NCBI RefSeq assembly: GCF_008365275.1
Contig: NZ_CP043504.1
Location: 744,001-808,000 of the forward strand
DNA length: 64,000 nucleotides
Reading direction: 5' to 3'
Source of the DNA: Protaetiibacter larvae
GTDB lineage: Bacteria > Actinomycetota > Actinomycetes > Actinomycetales > Microbacteriaceae
Position 1 is the stretch's first letter, and every line of letters starts with the position of its first letter. Below, piece by piece: positions 61,678 through 64,000 of the stretch. A program made the position numbers and the translations under genes. A model generated the notes under the pieces. The model was not told the origin of the DNA, did not search any database, and was given only the letters and a program-made list of their open reading frames with translations.

Positions 61678-62040
61678 ATGGTCATCGCCTATTGGATCGT
61701 CGCCGGCATCACCGCCGCGCTGTTCCTCGCCGCGGGCATCATCAAGCTCGTCCGCCCGAAGGATGCGCTCGCCACGACGATGCGTTGGGTGGAGGACTTC
61801 TCCCAGCCCCAGGTGCGCCTGATCGCGGCCGCCGAGGTGCTGGGCGCGCTCGGACTCGTGCTGCCCATCGCGACCGGCATCGTCCCGATCCTCGCGCCGA
61901 TCGCCGCCGTGGCGCTCGCGGTGCTCATGGTCGGCGCCGCCGTCACCCACCTGCGACGGCATGAACCGCCGATCCCGCTCGTGCTCCTCGCACTCGCGAC
62001 GGCGAGCGCCGTGCTCGGGTTCCTGCTCGTGTTCAGCTGA
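61678..62040 (+). CDS. DoxX family membrane protein
   Basis: A 120-residue protein with four TM helices (about 3-22, 45-65, 70-90 and 100-119). Sequence style MVIAYWIVAGITAALFLAAG, KLVRPKDALATTMRWVEDF and RLIAAAEVLGALGLVLP is typical of the DoxX-like group. AGGAG before the ATG. Function is unresolved. Its stop codon overlaps that of the convergent hydrolase within the palindrome TCAGCTGA. Confidence 0.85.
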   Translation: MVIAYWIVAGITAALFLAAGIIKLVRPKDALATTMRWVEDFSQPQVRLIAAAEVLGALGLVLPIATGIVPILAPIAAVALAVLMVGAAVTHLRRHEPPIPLVLLALATASAVLGFLLVFS

Positions 62041-62761
62041 TCGCGGCAACCGCCGCCTGGATCGCCGCCAAGGTGGCGCCCGGGTTCGAGATCATCGAGA
62101 CGTGCGAGGCGTCCACCTCGCTGATCGTGGCACCGGCCCGCTCGGCCAGCCGTCGCTGCACGTCGATCGGGATCACGAGGTCGGCCGTGCCGAGCACCGC
62201 CCAGCTGGGGATCGTCTTCCACGCGGGCGGACCCGAGGGCGTCACGTTCGCGATGAACGACGCAGGGCGCTGCCCGGCCACGATGAGCAGGCGGTCGGCC
62301 TCGGGCAGATCCTGAGCGAAGAAGCTGTGCACGGTGTCGGGCGTGAGGAAGGCCTCGGCGACCCCCTCCGGCGCGCCCGGGTAGCCGGCGACATCGAGCA
62401 CAGTCGTCGGGTCCGCGACGGCGAGCGCGGAGGTGGAGCCCTCGAGGATGCCGACCACCGTCTCGCCCTCATCGGGGATGAACGCGTCCACGTACACGAG
62501 CGCCTTCACCTCACCGCCCTGCGCGCCGGCGTTGGTGATCACGAAACCGCCGTAGGAGTGCCCGACGAGCACCACGGGGCCATGGGTGCGCTGGGCGAGG
62601 AACGACGCGATGTAGGCGGAGTCGGAGGCGACGCCGCGCAGTTCGTTGGGCGGGGCCAGCACGGTGAACCCCTCCGCCTGGAGGGGGGCGATGATCGCGT
62701 TCCAACTGGACGCGTCGGCCCAGGCTCCGTGGACGAGGACGATCGTGGGCTTGTCAGACAT
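62033..62761 (-). CDS. Alpha/beta hydrolase (EstC/salicylate esterase-like)
   Basis: A 242-residue hydrolase. Starts MSDKPTIVLVHGAWADASSW with the HGAWADASSW oxyanion region typical of this subgroup. Nucleophile VLVGHSYGGFVITNAG (Ser near residue 71), Asp near LGTADLVIP, His in EVDASHVSMISNP. AAGGAAGGGAAG precedes the ATG. Probably an intracellular carboxylesterase; the natural substrate is unknown. Confidence 0.88.
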   Translation of the reverse strand: MSDKPTIVLVHGAWADASSWNAIIAPLQAEGFTVLAPPNELRGVASDSAYIASFLAQRTHGPVVLVGHSYGGFVITNAGAQGGEVKALVYVDAFIPDEGETVVGILEGSTSALAVADPTTVLDVAGYPGAPEGVAEAFLTPDTVHSFFAQDLPEADRLLIVAGQRPASFIANVTPSGPPAWKTIPSWAVLGTADLVIPIDVQRRLAERAGATISEVDASHVSMISNPGATLAAIQAAVAAIS

Positions 62762-63005
62762 GATGCTTCCCTTCCTTCACACGCCGGGGGGCGCTTTCGC
62801 GGTGCAGGGTTCGGGTTGGGCGTCATCTGGGCGCTCTGCCGCCACCCTAGGGCGGCGCCGCGTACGGGCACCAGGGGCGGGGGATGAACAATGCGCCGCG
62901 CGAACCCCGAAACCCGCGCGCGCAACCTCGCCGCCCCGCTCCCCGTTGGTACCGTGACCCCTCGACGGGCCGGCTCGCGGCTCGCATGACGGAGACGAGG
63001 CTCCC

Positions 63006-63392
63006 GTGGCGAACGCCCAAGCAGGTTGGTACGACGACGGATCGGGACGGCAGCGGTGGTGGGACGGCCAGACCTGGACGGATCGCTGGCAGGACCCGGA
63101 ACCCGTGAACAGCCCCGCCGCGCTCGTCGAGCACATCAAGGCCGACGCGGTCTCCGGCGCGCAGCCCCGGCCCGGCGCGACGGGCGCGAACTACGTGGTG
63201 CTGCAGGTGATCCTCAAGGAGAAGCTGTGGGGCACCGGTTCCGGCAACCTCACCGAGCTCGAGAAGGCGATCAACGCCCAGGCCTCGCTGGGCTACCGCC
63301 TGCACACGATCACGACCGCGGCGTCCGGCAGCAAGGGCATCGGCGGCGGTGACCGCATCCAGGCGACGCTCGTCTTCGAGCGGCTGAGCTGA
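63006..63392 (+). CDS. DUF2510 and DUF4177 domain protein
   Basis: A 128-residue protein. The first 30 residues (MANAQAGWYDDGSGRQRWWD, then GQTWTDRW) are the DUF2510 motif common in actinobacteria. The remainder (VVLQVILKEKLWGTGSGNLT, LEKAINAQASLGYRLHTITT) is a DUF4177-like module of short beta-alpha-beta proteins. GTG start. No membrane segment. A strong terminator follows 39 bp downstream. Role is unknown. Confidence 0.8.
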   Translation: MANAQAGWYDDGSGRQRWWDGQTWTDRWQDPEPVNSPAALVEHIKADAVSGAQPRPGATGANYVVLQVILKEKLWGTGSGNLTELEKAINAQASLGYRLHTITTAASGSKGIGGGDRIQATLVFERLS

Positions 63393-63431
63393 TCGGTCCC
63401 GCCGGAACCGGCACGGACACGCCGAAAACGG

Positions 63432-63460
63432 AAGAAGCCCTGATGATCAGGGCTTCTTCT
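63432..63460. terminator. Intrinsic-type bidirectional terminator
   Basis: A 14-bp perfect stem, GAAGAAGCCCTGAT and its inverse, around a single-base loop, with short T-rich and A-rich flanks (TTCTTCTCT). It lies between the DUF2510 gene and tRNA-Ser, both of which end towards it. Confidence 0.8.
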
Positions 63461-63462
63461 CT

Positions 63463-63551
63463 GGCGGTACCGGTGGGATTTGAACCCACGGATGGCTTGC
63501 ACCATCACATGTTTTCGAGACATGCTCCTTCGGCCGCTCGGACACGGTACC
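63463..63551 (-). tRNA. tRNA-Ser (CGA)
   Basis: An 89-nt class II tRNA on the minus strand. Acceptor GGTACCG/CGGTACC, D arm TCCGAGCGGCCGAAGGA, anticodon CGA in TCTCGAAAA, a long variable arm (GATGGTGCAAGCCATC), T arm GGTTCAAATCC, G discriminator and encoded CCA. It reads the UCG codon. Confidence 0.96.
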
Positions 63552-63607
63552 GCCGAGAAGTCTAACGGACGCGGGCGGGTGCTCGGGACGGCCTCCGCAT
63601 CCCGCGT

Positions 63608-64000
63608 TCACCGCCGGCGGGACGCCGTCACCGTGAACTTCGGCGTGCGCGCGAGCTGCCGGGTCGGGCCGACCAGCCGCTCGAGCACGGGGCGATATGC
63701 GAGGTGCGAGTTCCACACCACCCGCAGCTCGCCGCCGGGCCGCAGTACGCGGGCGGCGTCCGCGAACAGGCGGTGGGCGATCTCGGTGGTCACCGCGGCG
63801 CCGGCGTGGAACGGGGGGTTCAGCACCACGAGATCGGCGCTCGCGGCGGGCTCCGCGGAGAGTCCGTCGTCGTGGCGGGTCTCCACCTCGACGCCGTTCG
63901 CCTCCGCGGTCAGCCGCGCCGACTCGACGGCGATCGCCGAGACGTCGCACGCCAGGATGCTCGCGCCGGGGGTGCGGCGGGCGAGCTCCGCCGCGACGAC
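63608..64000 (-). CDS. RsmC-type class I SAM methyltransferase, C-terminal part (partial)
   Basis: The last 130 residues of a gene entering from the right edge (in frame from 64000). VVAAELARRTPGASILACDV is the SAM-binding strand with its acidic residue; ADLVVLNPPFHAG contains the catalytic NPPF of N2-guanine/N6-adenine methyltransferases; LFADAARVLRPGGELRVVWN and ARTPKFTVTASRRR complete the small-MTase domain of RsmC/RlmG-like rRNA enzymes. The exact target cannot be decided without the N-terminus. Confidence 0.85.
   Translation of the reverse strand, partial: VVAAELARRTPGASILACDVSAIAVESARLTAEANGVEVETRHDDGLSAEPAASADLVVLNPPFHAGAAVTTEIAHRLFADAARVLRPGGELRVVWNSHLAYRPVLERLVGPTRQLARTPKFTVTASRRR

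Overview
The window is a GC-rich chromosomal segment of an actinobacterium, most probably a member of the Microbacteriaceae (Micrococcales). Supporting signs are the strong G/C third-position bias, the gene order tilS-hpt-ftsH-folE-folP-folB-folK-DUF3180-PH-PH-DUF2520-panC-lysS, a DUF3073 protein, an ArgA-like GNAT acetyltransferase, LPxTG-type surface anchoring, many GTG starts, and a very frequent leaderless layout in which a TANNNT -10 box lies 5-9 nt before the start codon. The genus cannot be told from the sequence. No rRNA, CRISPR array, integrase or intact insertion sequence is visible.

Layout. 1-8.2 kb: end of a short-chain dehydrogenase, DUF3073, a flavin monooxygenase-like protein, a KimA-like potassium permease divergent to an exported protein, a PadR/DUF4097 operon with palindromic operators, and a divergent YczE-like membrane protein/MocR regulator pair. 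8.4-16.3 kb: an RND pump, a DEAD-box helicase with a long Arg/Asp-rich tail, and RecQ. 16.5-25.8 kb: NfeD/flotillin, PlsC, a zinc peptidase, a 700-residue acyl-CoA dehydrogenase/oxidase, CorA, and an ArsR-SRPBCC-hydrolase operon. 25.8-27.2 kb: a short accessory scar between a 31-bp att-like repeat and a tRNA-Phe gene, holding an intact HTH antitoxin-like gene and an internally deleted PIN toxin; then a tRNA-Glu-Asp-Phe cluster read leftwards. 27.4-30.4 kb: tandem peptidoglycan hydrolases (M23 and NlpC/P60) and pyrophosphatase.

30.4-42.7 kb is the long housekeeping block: tRNA-Ile lysidine synthetase, hypoxanthine phosphoribosyltransferase, FtsH, four folate genes, membrane/PH-domain proteins, pantothenate synthetase, lysyl-tRNA synthetase and three membrane microproteins. 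42.9-50.3 kb: pirin, a lipoprotein, an XRE-DUF2975-52-residue operon under a nested palindrome, an LPNTG surface protein and ClpC. 50.3-59.8 kb: an APH-like kinase divergent to an LLM oxidoreductase, N-acetylglutamate synthase, a PQQ-propeller protein coupled to a large polytopic membrane protein, RadA, DUF4287 and RlmC. 60-64 kb: a GH11 xylanase with two CBM2 domains and probable sugar-responsive operators, DoxX, a hydrolase, a DUF2510/DUF4177 protein, tRNA-Ser(CGA) and the end of an RsmC-type methyltransferase.

Between genes the most striking material is palindromic. One dispersed ~90-bp element has AGAAATGCAGGAG arms and three copies, one of them sitting in frame inside tilS. Other long-arm stem-loops occur at gene junctions. 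A separate TGATCGAG...TCGAGATC repeat family is partly arranged as 33-bp tandem units. No complete new defence or biosynthetic system is evident. The best candidates for undescribed biology are these palindromes, the in-frame tilS insertion, a hairpin-bridged ribosome binding site before ftsH, and the PQQ/polytopic membrane pair.
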